In this document: positions 27,399 through 36,311 of the stretch, one piece after another
How positions within the stretch are numbered: position 1 is the stretch's first letter
How the letters are laid out: every line of letters starts with the position of its first letter
NCBI GenBank assembly: GCA_021300355.1
Contig: JAJTEF010000041.1
Coordinates: 1-55,371 of the forward strand
Reading direction: 5' to 3'
DNA length: 55,371 bases
DNA from: Sphingomonadaceae bacterium
GTDB taxonomy: Bacteria > Pseudomonadota > Alphaproteobacteria > Sphingomonadales > Sphingomonadaceae
The notes under the pieces: generated by a model
The model's input: only the letters and a program-made list of their open reading frames with translations
The model's database searches: none
Told to the model about the DNA's origin: nothing
Translations under genes and position numbers: made by a program

Positions 27399-28847
27399 TT
27401 GAAGAAGGTCTTGAGCATATTGCCCATGGTTGTGCTGCTTGGAAGTTGCGGTGGGGAAGGTGAGGCTCCAACCCTCATCACTATACCAACTTTTGTGACA
27501 CCTCAGTCGCCGCCTCCACCACCTTCGCCTCCGCCACCGCCGACTTTCCAGGTAAGCTACACCGTGTCTCCGAAATTGGATCTAGCGAACGGATCATTGA
27601 CCTCCGCGCAGATGCTTGCCGGGCTCGCGTTCGCGCCATCAGGTGTTATCTTCTCACAAGGACTGGACGGCAGGGAGCGTGTCACGATTTTCCCGACGCT
27701 TTTTTTCAAGGATCCCCAGCTTCCCGGTTTCGAGTTGCTGCAAGGATCGGATCAAAAATATACATTGAATGGATTTACTCCGATAACGATGGGCACCCCG
27801 CGAGCGTGGGCCCAGTTAGATGCCAAGAATAGCCAGAAACGGCAGTATGTGGTGGTAGATCACGGCTCCGAATATGAAACGGGTTATGAAACCTGGCCGT
27901 TTGGCCACGTTTGGACAATGACTGATCGCGGCTCAGGCTTCAAATTCTCGCAAGTTACTTCTGTCAAAGCGTTCTATCATTCCACTGCCACAGCCGACAT
28001 GAATAGGGATGGGTTAGACGACATCTTAGCAAGCAACATGGGTGTAAAATCTGGAGGAGTAGCGAGCTCAATTCATCTCTTCCTTCAAAAACCGGATGGG
28101 ACATTTGTTCAAGACACAAAGTTCGCAAGTGGTTTTGATGTTGGCGAAACCGGAGCCATCGCATCTATCGATCTTGACGGTGACAATGTCCCAGAGGTGA
28201 TACAAGCAAACTATTTGATTAATCAACCTTCGAACGATTGGGGCGCTTTAAGAATTATCTCGATAGGCGCTGGAGGAAATTATTCGGAAAAAAGCAAATT
28301 ACCCCGGCAAGGCCTGTTTAATACAATGGGTGCGACGCAGGTGACACCAGCTGACTTCGACGGTGATGGTGATCAGGATCTTTTTATAAGTCTTGAGGGA
28401 CAAGCTCCTAACAATACCGCTACGAGATATAATGCAAACGGGTTGGAACTATACAGGAACGACGGAAATCTAAAATTTACAAGGATTACAGATACGTCGT
28501 TTGCAAAAAATTATTGGTCGTTTTCTGAGCTTCAGTTCAGAGAGTTTTCATTATCCGACTTTAACAATGACGGTATACTTGATATATTTCTAAATCTTTG
28601 GACCGGAGAATACTTCGACGGAAACAAGATAAATATTGGAAAAGGGATTCTGATTAACAACGGCAAGGGACAGTTTGTAGATGCCTCTACAACTCCAGCA
28701 CTGCAATTTTCGCTTCTTAACTCAAATGGCGCACCCTTGGCACCAGCTTACCTAAGATTTTCAGGCAAGACTGCAAATGCAAACAATTTATTTGGTATAA
28801 CGAAAGACGGCTTCCCGTTTCAAATTAAAGTTTCCTATGGCAACTAG
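27399..28847 (+). CDS. outer-membrane/periplasmic lipoprotein with FG-GAP/VCBS repeats
   Basis: The 482-residue protein starts at TTG with a lipoprotein signal: MKKVLSILPMVVLLGSC, lipobox LGSC, lipidated Cys17. A Pro-rich linker (about 35-49) follows. Four calcium-type D-x-D/N-x-D-G loops are spaced as in beta-propeller repeats: ADMNRDGLDDI, IDLDGDNVPEV, ADFDGDGDQDL and SDFNNDGILDI. The fold is common in surface adhesion or polysaccharide-binding proteins. Base composition is richer in A+T than the core genes, consistent with transfer. It stands alone, with 227 bp of repeat-rich DNA before it. Confidence 0.87.
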   Translation: MKKVLSILPMVVLLGSCGGEGEAPTLITIPTFVTPQSPPPPPSPPPPPTFQVSYTVSPKLDLANGSLTSAQMLAGLAFAPSGVIFSQGLDGRERVTIFPTLFFKDPQLPGFELLQGSDQKYTLNGFTPITMGTPRAWAQLDAKNSQKRQYVVVDHGSEYETGYETWPFGHVWTMTDRGSGFKFSQVTSVKAFYHSTATADMNRDGLDDILASNMGVKSGGVASSIHLFLQKPDGTFVQDTKFASGFDVGETGAIASIDLDGDNVPEVIQANYLINQPSNDWGALRIISIGAGGNYSEKSKLPRQGLFNTMGATQVTPADFDGDGDQDLFISLEGQAPNNTATRYNANGLELYRNDGNLKFTRITDTSFAKNYWSFSELQFREFSLSDFNNDGILDIFLNLWTGEYFDGNKINIGKGILINNGKGQFVDASTTPALQFSLLNSNGAPLAPAYLRFSGKTANANNLFGITKDGFPFQIKVSYGN

Positions 28848-29042
28848 TGTAGGTTGAAATGCTACGGTTCGCTGACTGACCGACCTATGTTACGTCCCTC
28901 GGTGTTCGAACGCTGGGTTACGCAGTGAGTGCCCGCGACCTAGCTAACGCTGACATGGAGTAAACCCGACAAAGCAATTTTAGTTACGTTTTCAAAGTCA
29001 CCATAAGTCAATGAAACAGCATTTTTCTAGGCAAGGGCGATA

Positions 29043-29216
29043 TTGAAAGGCCAAACGACAATAAAACACCTTTGGATTGCTGCTTTGCTTCTGCCCAGTG
29101 TGACGATGCCCTCGTTCGCTCACTCAGGCAGCTTGAATTCCCATGGGTGCCATAACAATTTGAAAACAGGCGACTATCACCGTCACAGAAGCGCAGGGGT
29201 TGTCTGGATTGATTAA
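29043..29216 (+). pseudogene. small secreted YHYH-type protein, start codon lost
   Basis: The frame encodes KHLWIAALLLPSVTMPSFAH, a signal peptide, then HSGSLNSHGCHNNLKTGDYHRHR. This follows the conserved GCHxNxKTGxYHxHR pattern of small secreted YHYH-type peptides, though the usual Cys in YHCH is Arg. The natural start codon position (29061-29063) reads ATA rather than ATG. Translation would need the TTG at 29043 or another weak start. Probably a decaying gene; the family's function is unknown. Confidence 0.55.
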
Positions 29217-29592
29217 AATACAGTGACTGGACAGCCCCACTGGTCCACATGGAGTACATACAACGCCCCCTTGGAAGCCAGAAGAGGATTGCCTTGTCGC
29301 GCTTGGGTCCTTCCAGACGTTTTCCAGCAGTGGGTGATTACGACCCCAATGCTTCCGCAGAGTGACGAATTTTGGAAACTATTTGACTGGGTCTGTGATT
29401 TTCGGACTTTGAGGACAAGAATGATCTGACGTTGACTTAGATTAGGCGCTTGCAACACCGCAAAATCGCCGCATAATATTAACCATCCGGATGAGCCCAA
29501 ACACTCGCCTGTTTTAAACTGCCATATGTCTCAAATTATCTGACGACGGACACCGCTTGATTAAGTTGCGCTAAAATAGGAACTTCGACTTT
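29217..29592. other. gene-poor stretch before the sulfatase
   Basis: A GTG-started frame (29223-29429, 68 codons, MTGQPHWSTWSTYNAPLEARRG...) and a minus-strand frame of 95 codons overlap here. Neither has a convincing ribosome site, repeat or family pattern. I see no RNA gene or terminator. It may be decayed coding sequence. Confidence 0.4.
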
Positions 29593-30981
29593 ATGACATT
29601 CACGCTGAACCGACGAAAGGTATTGGCTGCGGCGGCATCAAGCTTTGCTTTTCCCGCTCTCGCGCGTTCGTCGGCCAAACGTCCCAACATTCTGTTCATT
29701 ATGGCCGACGACATGGGCTATGCAGACCTCTCCTGTTACGGGCGCCGGGATTATGAGACGCCGCACATCGACGGATTGGCGCAAAGCGGAATGAAGTTGA
29801 CGTCGGGCTATGCCAACAGCCCAGTTTGCTCAGCCACCCGGACCGCGCTCATCACGGGGCGGTACCAATATCGTCTGCCGATCGGACTCGAGGAGCCATT
29901 GGCCTTCCGCGATATGGGCCTCCCACCAGCAGAACCTACGCTGCCGTCACAGCTTCGTAAGGCTGGCTACGCGACGTCGTTAATTGGCAAATGGCATCTT
30001 GGTGCTGCTCCCAAGTTTGGACCTCGACTCAGCGGTTATGATAGCTTCTTCGGTATCCAAGGTGGTGGAGCAGATTATTTCACGCACGCATCTGGCAAGG
30101 GGCACGATCTTTGGAACAATGAAAAAACCGCTGATGACCAAGGTTATCTAACTGACATATTAGCCAGCAAAGCTATCACGCAGTTGCGCCGTCATGCGGC
30201 TGATAGTAGACCGTTTTTCATGAGCTTGCATTTCACAGCGCCACATTGGCCGTGGGAGGGGCCCAAAGACCAAGAAGAGTCCGCCCGCATTGCGGTATCT
30301 AGTGATGCGGCAGCGGGTTTTCACTATGACGGTGGTACGATGGCAAGCTATGCCGCGATCATGCGCCGCCTTGATGAAAAGGTCGGCGACGTGCTGACAG
30401 CTTTGGAGCAACTGGGGATGGCTGACGATACCATCGTTGTGTTTACGAGCGATAATGGCGGTGAGCGTTTTTCAGACAACTGGCCTTTTTCCGGTCGAAA
30501 GACTGAGTTGCTAGAAGGCGGGATACGTGTTCCATTGATTGTTCGCTGGCCGGGACGTATCGCGGCAGGATCTGAAAACGCTGAACCGGTCATGTCTATG
30601 GACTGGCTACCAACGTTTCTTGCACTGGCCGGGTCATCGCCGTTAGCTGAGCGTCCGTCGGATGGTATAGATGTAACCGCAGCGCTACGTGGTGGCACAC
30701 TGCCCGTCCGGACTCTGTTCTGGCGCTACCGCCACTTGGACCAGTCTGCGTGTCGGCTTGGCCACTACAAATATCTGCGAATCAACGGAAACGAATTCCT
30801 TTTCGACGTGGTCAATGATCCACTCGAACGGGGCAACCTTAGCGCCCGTCTGCATGAAGTGTTCGCTGACCTAAAATCCCGATATTCTAGTTGGAACGAG
30901 ACCATGTTGCCGTTCGATCCCGAAAGCTTTAGCCACGGCTTCCATGCCAAAGATGCTGCCGATCGGTTTGGTGTGGAATGA
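29593..30981 (+). CDS. Tat-exported sulfatase (alkaline-phosphatase superfamily)
   Basis: The 462-residue enzyme cleaves sulfate esters. A twin-arginine-like signal (LNRRKVLAAAASSFAFPALA) sends it to the periplasm. Metal-binding Asp39-Asp40 lie in FIMADDMGYADLSCYG. The formylglycine site is CSATR, Cys79 to Arg83, so it has Ala where most Cys-type sulfatases have Pro. GKWHLG and FTSDNGGE mark the rest of the active site. Its natural substrate is unknown; marine or algal sulfated polysaccharides are common for the family. It has no maturase or transport genes beside it on the island. Confidence 0.92.
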   Translation: MTFTLNRRKVLAAAASSFAFPALARSSAKRPNILFIMADDMGYADLSCYGRRDYETPHIDGLAQSGMKLTSGYANSPVCSATRTALITGRYQYRLPIGLEEPLAFRDMGLPPAEPTLPSQLRKAGYATSLIGKWHLGAAPKFGPRLSGYDSFFGIQGGGADYFTHASGKGHDLWNNEKTADDQGYLTDILASKAITQLRRHAADSRPFFMSLHFTAPHWPWEGPKDQEESARIAVSSDAAAGFHYDGGTMASYAAIMRRLDEKVGDVLTALEQLGMADDTIVVFTSDNGGERFSDNWPFSGRKTELLEGGIRVPLIVRWPGRIAAGSENAEPVMSMDWLPTFLALAGSSPLAERPSDGIDVTAALRGGTLPVRTLFWRYRHLDQSACRLGHYKYLRINGNEFLFDVVNDPLERGNLSARLHEVFADLKSRYSSWNETMLPFDPESFSHGFHAKDAADRFGVE

Positions 30982-31202
30982 GTCTGTCCGTTTAGCAGGC
31001 GCATTGAGGTTGCATTGCATGGATGTTTCAGTGGCCTTAATGATGAATAGATCGAATAAGGCGAAGTCCCCGGCAAAACCGACGAAAAATAATGTGTGTG
31101 GCGATGCGGGGTGCGGTTTACGTAACATGGTCATTCCGCGCTGTCAGCAACGCTGCATATCAACAATCAATCGACCAATGTCTGTATTGGCTATTCTAGG
31201 TA

Positions 31203-31640
31203 TCAGAGCGGACTGTCCGCTCCTGGCCCTATTCTGTTGAAAAACTCGCCTGTAGTGACGATTGTTAGGCGGTCTGGAATGCAGGCGCGCGCGGCGGCGG
31301 CGAGGTAGAACTCATCTTTTGCGCCATTGGGACCGCGCAGGCGCAAGCGGTCCAACTTGAGGATGCGCTTGAGATGAACCTCTTCGCAGAGCCGACGCTC
31401 CGAGCGGATGCCCATGCAATAACCGACGATCAGCATCCGGATCATCAGTTCAGGATCGATGGAGGGCCGCCCCGTGTCGCTGTAATAGGGCCGAACATGC
31501 TCGCGGATGCCTTCCAGATCAACGAAGCGGTCGATCGAACGCAGCAAATTATCCGCTGGCACATGGTCCTCAATGCGGAAGCTGTAAAACAGCGCTTCCT
31601 GCATCACCGTTCGTTCGCCCATCATCAGCATAACTCCCAA
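31203..31640 (-). pseudogene. deleted IS1182/DUF772 transposase
   Basis: The N-terminal DUF772 part is intact (MQEALFYSFRIEDHVPADNLLRSIDRFVDLEGIREHV...GRPSIDPELMIRMLIVGYCMGIRSERRLCEEVHL). It is joined at once to KRILKLDRLRLRGPNGAKDEFYLAAAAR, the extreme C-terminus of complete transposases. The whole catalytic middle, several hundred residues, is missing without loss of frame. The frame then reads out through the terminal repeat into flanking DNA. Not active. Confidence 0.88.
31206..31222. repeat. 17-bp perfect palindrome touching the IS remnant
   Basis: GAGCGGAC-T-GTCCGCTC ends two bases before the left inverted repeat of the IS remnant. IS1182-like elements are reported to favour palindromic targets, so this may mark the insertion target. 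The remaining bases 30982-31205 hold no gene I can see. Confidence 0.6.
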
Positions 31641-31705
31641 CTACAGTTACGTTGAATCAGAACATGCTCCCCTCTTCAAGCGGAGTTTTTCAACAGAATA
31701 GGCCC
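31225..31705. mobile_element. 481-bp internally deleted IS1182-like element
   Basis: The ends are 23-bp inverted repeats (31225-31247 and 31683-31705) sharing 22 of 23 positions; the common part is CCTATTCTGTTGAAAAACTC. Between them lies a transposase reading frame joining the N-terminus directly to a C-terminal piece. No target duplication is evident. It could only move if a complete relative supplied transposase. Confidence 0.85.
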
Positions 31706-31850
31706 AAATGCTGTCGTTCTGCTTTGCATCCATCACCAGACAACGTGAAAGGATCAAGCGATAGACTATCGAATGCCGGCGCTTGCAATAGCGCAAGCTG
31801 GCTGCCTAATATCAACCCAACTAACTAAGCCCACACTCCGTTCATTTACG

Positions 31851-31936
31851 CAGCTATCAGTGCCAAATGTTCTGACGACGGATACTCGGTAACTTAACCA
31901 GCCATCAGTGCCAAATGTTTTGACGATGGGTATCGC
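31851..31936. repeat. two 38-bp imperfect direct repeats, 48-bp period
   Basis: Copies at 31851-31888 and 31899-31936 share CAGC.ATCAGTGCCAAATGT and TGACGA.GG.TA. In a minus-strand frame each encodes a similar VRTFGTD/VKTFGTD segment, but that frame has no recognisable family. The stretch 31706-32007 is otherwise without a convincing gene and lies downstream of the pilus operon. Confidence 0.6.
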
Positions 31937-32007
31937 ACTGACAATTAACACGGACCACTCAGTGGGCACGGTCAATGGCGAGTCTAAGCTGCACCGTCTT
32001 GCGCACG

Positions 32008-32712
32008 TTATTCCAATATAACGCGGGTCGACTTGCCCATGAAAAGGACATCATAGGACGCCGTCGTGCCTTCGGGTTTCGCAACCGTCATCTCGCTTCC
32101 GGCGTATAGCCGCCCTGACGGAAGTTCAGTGCACAGTTCTTCAGCCTCATCCGGCTGACATGCCCTTCCATTAAATAGCTGTCCGTTGCTATTACCGGTA
32201 TTCCTGATTGTCACTTCTTCGGGTCGGTTCTGCCAGTCAAGGGTGAACGAAGGGGCTTCCGGCCGTTGGATGGCAAGAAGGTCGTAACCTACAAGGACCT
32301 TCAACCCGCTCTTCTCACCAGTCAAGTCGCCCACAACGGGTTTGACCGCTACGCGGAAGATCCTGTCTTGTAACCCCGGTGCCAAAAGCGCTGCAACTCG
32401 CACGAAACGTCTCTCACCGGGTTCGACGATCAGTCTTGGCGGTGATGCCAGCAGGCCGAGTTCTTCTGGATCGGACGGGGCAATACGCGTTTCCACCGGT
32501 GTGCCCGCGCTATCGATCCGCACGGGTTCAATCGAAACATAGACCCGCTCACTTGAACTATTCGCCACTTCGAACTCAGCGCGCTGTAGTTCGGTCGCCG
32601 GCATGTCGAGGATCACGGGATGGACTGATATCTGTGCGGTCAGCGGCACAGAAAGCAGGGTCACAAAAATCGTCCACAGAGCGAGGAGCGAAGTCGGCCG
32701 GTTTGTGGTCAT
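32008..32712 (-). CDS. periplasmic fimbrial chaperone (PapD-like)
   Basis: The 234-residue protein has a signal peptide (to about AQ, residue 27) and an immunoglobulin-fold chaperone domain. Typical features are ISVHPVILDMPATELQRAEFEVANSSSERVYVSIEP and SPPRLIVEPGERRFVRV, the G1-strand/loop region used for donor-strand complementation. It would hold pilin subunits and deliver them to the usher. It overlaps the usher gene by 4 bp (ATGA) and is the last gene of the operon. Confidence 0.85.
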   Translation of the reverse strand: MTTNRPTSLLALWTIFVTLLSVPLTAQISVHPVILDMPATELQRAEFEVANSSSERVYVSIEPVRIDSAGTPVETRIAPSDPEELGLLASPPRLIVEPGERRFVRVAALLAPGLQDRIFRVAVKPVVGDLTGEKSGLKVLVGYDLLAIQRPEAPSFTLDWQNRPEEVTIRNTGNSNGQLFNGRACQPDEAEELCTELPSGRLYAGSEMTVAKPEGTTASYDVLFMGKSTRVILE

Positions 32713-35195
32713 TGATTTCTTTCAGAATTGGGCGGTAAGGTAATGTCACATAACACATCGCCTAGCCTTTTGAGCGGAACATCTTTGGTTGGAAGAACGA
32801 GCCGCAGAGCGCAGATTTTCCGCCCCTGCTGACGGACGACGAAACGATCTCCTGTCGCGATCTCGCCCTGGAAATAGCCATTGGCATCGGTTTGCATGAA
32901 ATCGAAATCGCCCGTGATCACTGAGTTAGATACGGGTTTGCCGGCGGGATCCACTAGCCGGCCAAAGACGGCGCGAGTGAGCACTACCTCCCACTTGAGC
33001 AATTCCATATTCCCTCGATAGAGCGACACCTCGCGAGTGCGCGTGTCGAAACGAGCCGTCTGTCCGGAGACGGGCACGATCCGCACCGAATAACTTCGAT
33101 AGGGAGCGAGGAAGATTGGTAGGCTCTGACCGGAGACGAGGCGGGCGCGTGGCGTGTTGTCTATCAAGACATCGACAACTAAATCTCCCGCACCTCCGGA
33201 CAGTGTCGCGACGATGCCGCTGTCGCCAACATCGCTACCACCAACCGTCGTATCGCCGCCGGCGGCGACGAGACTAGTCGCGAAATTTGCCGAATAGCGC
33301 GTCCCGCTGCCGTTCAGCGTATCGAAGACATGCTCAGCCTGCCCCGCGAACCGGCCGTATTGGCTGCCGAAATTGGCTTCGGCGCGCACTTTGTCATTGT
33401 CTAGATCGCGGGCATAGCCCGCGGCAAGCGACAGGTCGCCGCGGAGCACGCTGGGGTTCGAATAGGTCGCTAACACATTGCCGATCGCGCCGCTTTCACC
33501 CAGCCCGTTGCGCTTTCTGTAGGCACCAGCAGTTTCACTGAAGACCGCTAAATTATTGCGCAGGAAATCAATCCTGATGCCTACGCGTGAATCCCACCTG
33601 TCGTTGCTCCGGCGGCTATCGGCGAACAGCAAAAATTTTGCATTGCGAACCGGTCGCCAAGTATAATCGAAACTGGGCCCGAAGCTGTAGAATGCATCGC
33701 TGTTAGGCGACTTGAAATAGAGTCCATCAAAGCGAATGTTCGCGTTTCCGATTCTTAGGCCGATATTTCCGCCGGCCTGCGTGCTTTCTCCCACTAGCAG
33801 GTTGATGTCATTAATCGGCGTTAGGCCTAGCCGATTGCGGGTCGATAATTCGCCGAATCCCGGCCCCCATGTGCGGCGCAGGAAGCCGTTGACGGATACG
33901 TCGCGCAGATCAAACCATGAGAAATTGGCGATCAGTCCATAATTGCCCTGATTGCCAGCAAGGCCAACAAGTCGGCTGGTAAATCCGTCGGCAAGATAGC
34001 TCGCTCCCCCCTCTAGCACGAAATCCGAGCCGACCAACAGGCCTCCGCCCTCCACAGCGAAACGATCGCCAAGCCGGTAGCCGAACGTCCCTTGCACGAA
34101 GAGGTCGTCACCGAATTCGGGCAGCATGTCGCGGCGATCGAGCGTGAGCGCGCCCGCTGTTAGCGAAAACGCGCCCTTACCCACCGGTGGCAAGTTGCGA
34201 TCCTTAGTGAAGAACCGTATTTCAGTCCTCGTGGCGCCATTATCGTCGACGATCTCCAGCGTGACGTTATAGGCGCCGGCGGGAAAGCCCGATGTATCGA
34301 TAGTCTGGTTACCAGCATCATAGAGCGCAGAACCAAGGAGCCGTCCGTCGCGATACGTGTTAACCTGAGCGCGGCGTGAAAGAAAAATCACCAGCGGAAG
34401 CGAGAATACGGAATCCCCGTCCGCTTGCGTATCGAACTGTGAACCGACACTTGCGCCATAGATCCGCGCTTGGCCGGTAAAGGCGAGCGGGTCAGAAAAC
34501 ATCAGCCCGCCGCGATAACGCAGCCGACCGGCATCGACTTCGCCGGCGAGTATGTGGGTCTGGAACCCGAACTGTTCCGACTGGTTTAGTTCTGACAGCA
34601 GGCGCGCGTTGCGGTATGAGACTATCGAGCGGTTCTGGAGCGCGTAATTCGTTCGCCCCTGCACGCCGGCGAAGGAGCCGGTGATATTGCTGATGAGGGA
34701 CAGCCCAGCATTGGGCACCGAAAGATAACCGGAATCCTGCAAGCTGACGACCGTCATCAGGTCCTGTGCCACGAAGATTTCGACCCGGAACGAGGCAGGA
34801 TCGTGAATTATCCCCGCAACTTGGGGAGTAAGCGACCCGCATCCCTCGCTAGTCGATGGCCCACAGACAAAGGCTGCATTGCTCGTCAGCCTCCCCGTAA
34901 GTGCGGCGATGATAGAGCCTGGATTTTCGACGCCCCGCAACAAGGCTACCACGTTTTCCGGCGCGTCGAAGGTAAAATAGCCCGGCTCTTGGACACCGGA
35001 GGTCGAACCGATCAAAACGCCACCGAAATATATGTCAACGACGACGGGCATAGGCTCTTCAAGGTTCTCGAACCCCTTTGGCGTGGTCGATGGGAAGGCC
35101 GTCGCAAACGCCGTAGGTTCCAAGTCCTCGGCCAGCACTGGCCCTGCTCCAGCCAGTGCTGTGCCAGCGAGGACGAGGGACAGGGCGCGCTTCAT
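32709..35195 (-). CDS. fimbrial outer-membrane usher
   Basis: An 828-residue usher with signal MKRALSLVLAGTALAGAGPVLA. The middle has beta-barrel-like alternation and a family-typical FPAGAYNVTLEIVDDNGATRTEIRFFTKDRNLPPVGKGAFSL segment. The C-terminal part has SGQSLPIFLAPYRSYSVRIVP and an Ig-like plug/CTD region (GRLVDPAGKPVSNSVITGDFDFMQTDANGYFQGEI). It forms the channel through which chaperone-bound pilins are assembled. It lies 7 bp after the third pilin gene and is coupled to the chaperone. Confidence 0.88.
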   Translation of the reverse strand: MKRALSLVLAGTALAGAGPVLAEDLEPTAFATAFPSTTPKGFENLEEPMPVVVDIYFGGVLIGSTSGVQEPGYFTFDAPENVVALLRGVENPGSIIAALTGRLTSNAAFVCGPSTSEGCGSLTPQVAGIIHDPASFRVEIFVAQDLMTVVSLQDSGYLSVPNAGLSLISNITGSFAGVQGRTNYALQNRSIVSYRNARLLSELNQSEQFGFQTHILAGEVDAGRLRYRGGLMFSDPLAFTGQARIYGASVGSQFDTQADGDSVFSLPLVIFLSRRAQVNTYRDGRLLGSALYDAGNQTIDTSGFPAGAYNVTLEIVDDNGATRTEIRFFTKDRNLPPVGKGAFSLTAGALTLDRRDMLPEFGDDLFVQGTFGYRLGDRFAVEGGGLLVGSDFVLEGGASYLADGFTSRLVGLAGNQGNYGLIANFSWFDLRDVSVNGFLRRTWGPGFGELSTRNRLGLTPINDINLLVGESTQAGGNIGLRIGNANIRFDGLYFKSPNSDAFYSFGPSFDYTWRPVRNAKFLLFADSRRSNDRWDSRVGIRIDFLRNNLAVFSETAGAYRKRNGLGESGAIGNVLATYSNPSVLRGDLSLAAGYARDLDNDKVRAEANFGSQYGRFAGQAEHVFDTLNGSGTRYSANFATSLVAAGGDTTVGGSDVGDSGIVATLSGGAGDLVVDVLIDNTPRARLVSGQSLPIFLAPYRSYSVRIVPVSGQTARFDTRTREVSLYRGNMELLKWEVVLTRAVFGRLVDPAGKPVSNSVITGDFDFMQTDANGYFQGEIATGDRFVVRQQGRKICALRLVLPTKDVPLKRLGDVLCDITLPPNSERNQ

Positions 35196-35202
35196 GATGA
35201 CA

Positions 35203-35703
35203 CTATTGGGGCGAGATCGTCAGCGATAACGTGCCGCTGTAATTCACACCGGAGCGGCCCGCGGCTATCTCAGCAGCCGATATCGTGACAATCAGGCTCG
35301 CGCTTCTGGGTGGACCAGATGAGCAGGTCTCGTCCGTTGCGCCGCTGGTTTGGCCGCCGTACGGCATTCCAGGTGAGAGCGGCATACCACTGTCTTCGCT
35401 TGGCTGATCGCTCCATTGCACGCTGTATGATAGGCTGCTCGCACCGCCGCCATCGAGTTTGAAATTACCGCCTGCGCCTGATCCTATTGCTGCCACAATA
35501 TAGCCGCGCGCGGGCAGATCGCTAAAAACACAGATCGATTGCGACCGACGCGCCTCTTCACCGGAACGCAGCGAGCTGAAGGATATGTCGGAGAGACCAG
35601 AGATGTTGACGGTCTGTGCCACAAGGGGATCGACTGCGAGAACAATGGCAACAACAGCCGCGGCTCGAACAAAAATTCTCCCTGCTAAACTTCCCGCAGA
35701 CAT
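35203..35703 (-). CDS. third pilin-like subunit (divergent)
   Basis: The 166 residues have a signal peptide ending near DPLVAQ and then TVNISGLSDISFSSLRSGEEARRSQSICVFSDLPARGYIVAAIGSG, collinear with the two pilins downstream-in-sequence (NLNDITFDT..., VCVWSNNPDRSYFITATGDG). Two Cys residues are kept and the C-terminus ends YSGTLSLTISPQ. It is less similar to the two paralogues than they are to each other, so may be a minor or tip subunit. That role is inferred only from position before the usher. Confidence 0.75.
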   Translation of the reverse strand: MSAGSLAGRIFVRAAAVVAIVLAVDPLVAQTVNISGLSDISFSSLRSGEEARRSQSICVFSDLPARGYIVAAIGSGAGGNFKLDGGGASSLSYSVQWSDQPSEDSGMPLSPGMPYGGQTSGATDETCSSGPPRSASLIVTISAAEIAAGRSGVNYSGTLSLTISPQ

Positions 35704-35728
35704 CGATGATCCGGTTCTTTATCAACAA

Positions 35729-36268
35729 TCAGGTCGGCGAAACGAGAAGCGTCAGCACGCCGGCATAGGTGGTGGTCGCCTCCATCGCGGCGATGGCGGC
35801 ATTTGTTAACGTAATATTGATTGCGGCAGAAACAGACCCTCCGCAGTTTGGTCCGGTAGCGTTTGAGGTAAATTTTGACGACTTTTGACCAGCAGTCAAT
35901 GCCACTTCTCCCCCGACAGTTGCCCAACTAGCCGAGTAAGGTATTGTTCTGGTGCCATCGTTTAATGTGAATGCATTTGCTGCGCCATCACCCGTTGCTG
36001 TGATGAAATAGCTGCGATCGGGATTGTTGCTCCAGACGCATACGTTATCGCCCGCAACGCTGTCCTGTCCTGTGTTGAGCGCGGTCCGCAGGACCGTCGT
36101 ATCGAAGGTGATATCGTTAAGGTTCGAGATGCTCACTTCCGGCGTAACCGTCGCGTTGATGGTAACTGTACCCGAAGAGGTTGGCCCCGGTGTGCCTTGC
36201 GTCGCGGCATAGGCAGACGCGGTGGAGGCGAAAAGGGCAAGGCAGGCAAGGCTTTTGCTAAAGGTCAT
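35729..36268 (-). CDS. major pilin paralogue B
   Basis: The 179 residues have a signal peptide (MTFSKSLACLALFASTASAYA) and a pilin-like beta-rich mature domain ending YAGVLTLLVSPT. One Cys pair is seen (CVWSNN and PNCGGS). Three long blocks are almost identical in DNA to paralogue A, separated by two divergent blocks. The start of the mature protein could supply the donor strand. It is 43 bp after paralogue A in a five-gene operon. Confidence 0.82.
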   Translation of the reverse strand: MTFSKSLACLALFASTASAYAATQGTPGPTSSGTVTINATVTPEVSISNLNDITFDTTVLRTALNTGQDSVAGDNVCVWSNNPDRSYFITATGDGAANAFTLNDGTRTIPYSASWATVGGEVALTAGQKSSKFTSNATGPNCGGSVSAAINITLTNAAIAAMEATTTYAGVLTLLVSPT

Positions 36269-36311
36269 GCAAGGGCTCCGGTCGTTATGTGGTATAAGTG
36301 GATTATAAATA

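Noticed and set aside
28848-29042. Decayed gene after the lipoprotein
   Set aside because: A frame with two stops (LGVRTLGYAVSARDLANADME) can be read but no family or start supports it.
31850-31940. CRISPR array
   Set aside because: Only two imperfect copies, spacer about 10 bp, no cas genes.
31766-31975. 69-codon repeat-encoding frame upstream of the IS right end
   Set aside because: No ribosome site or family; kept only as a DNA repeat.
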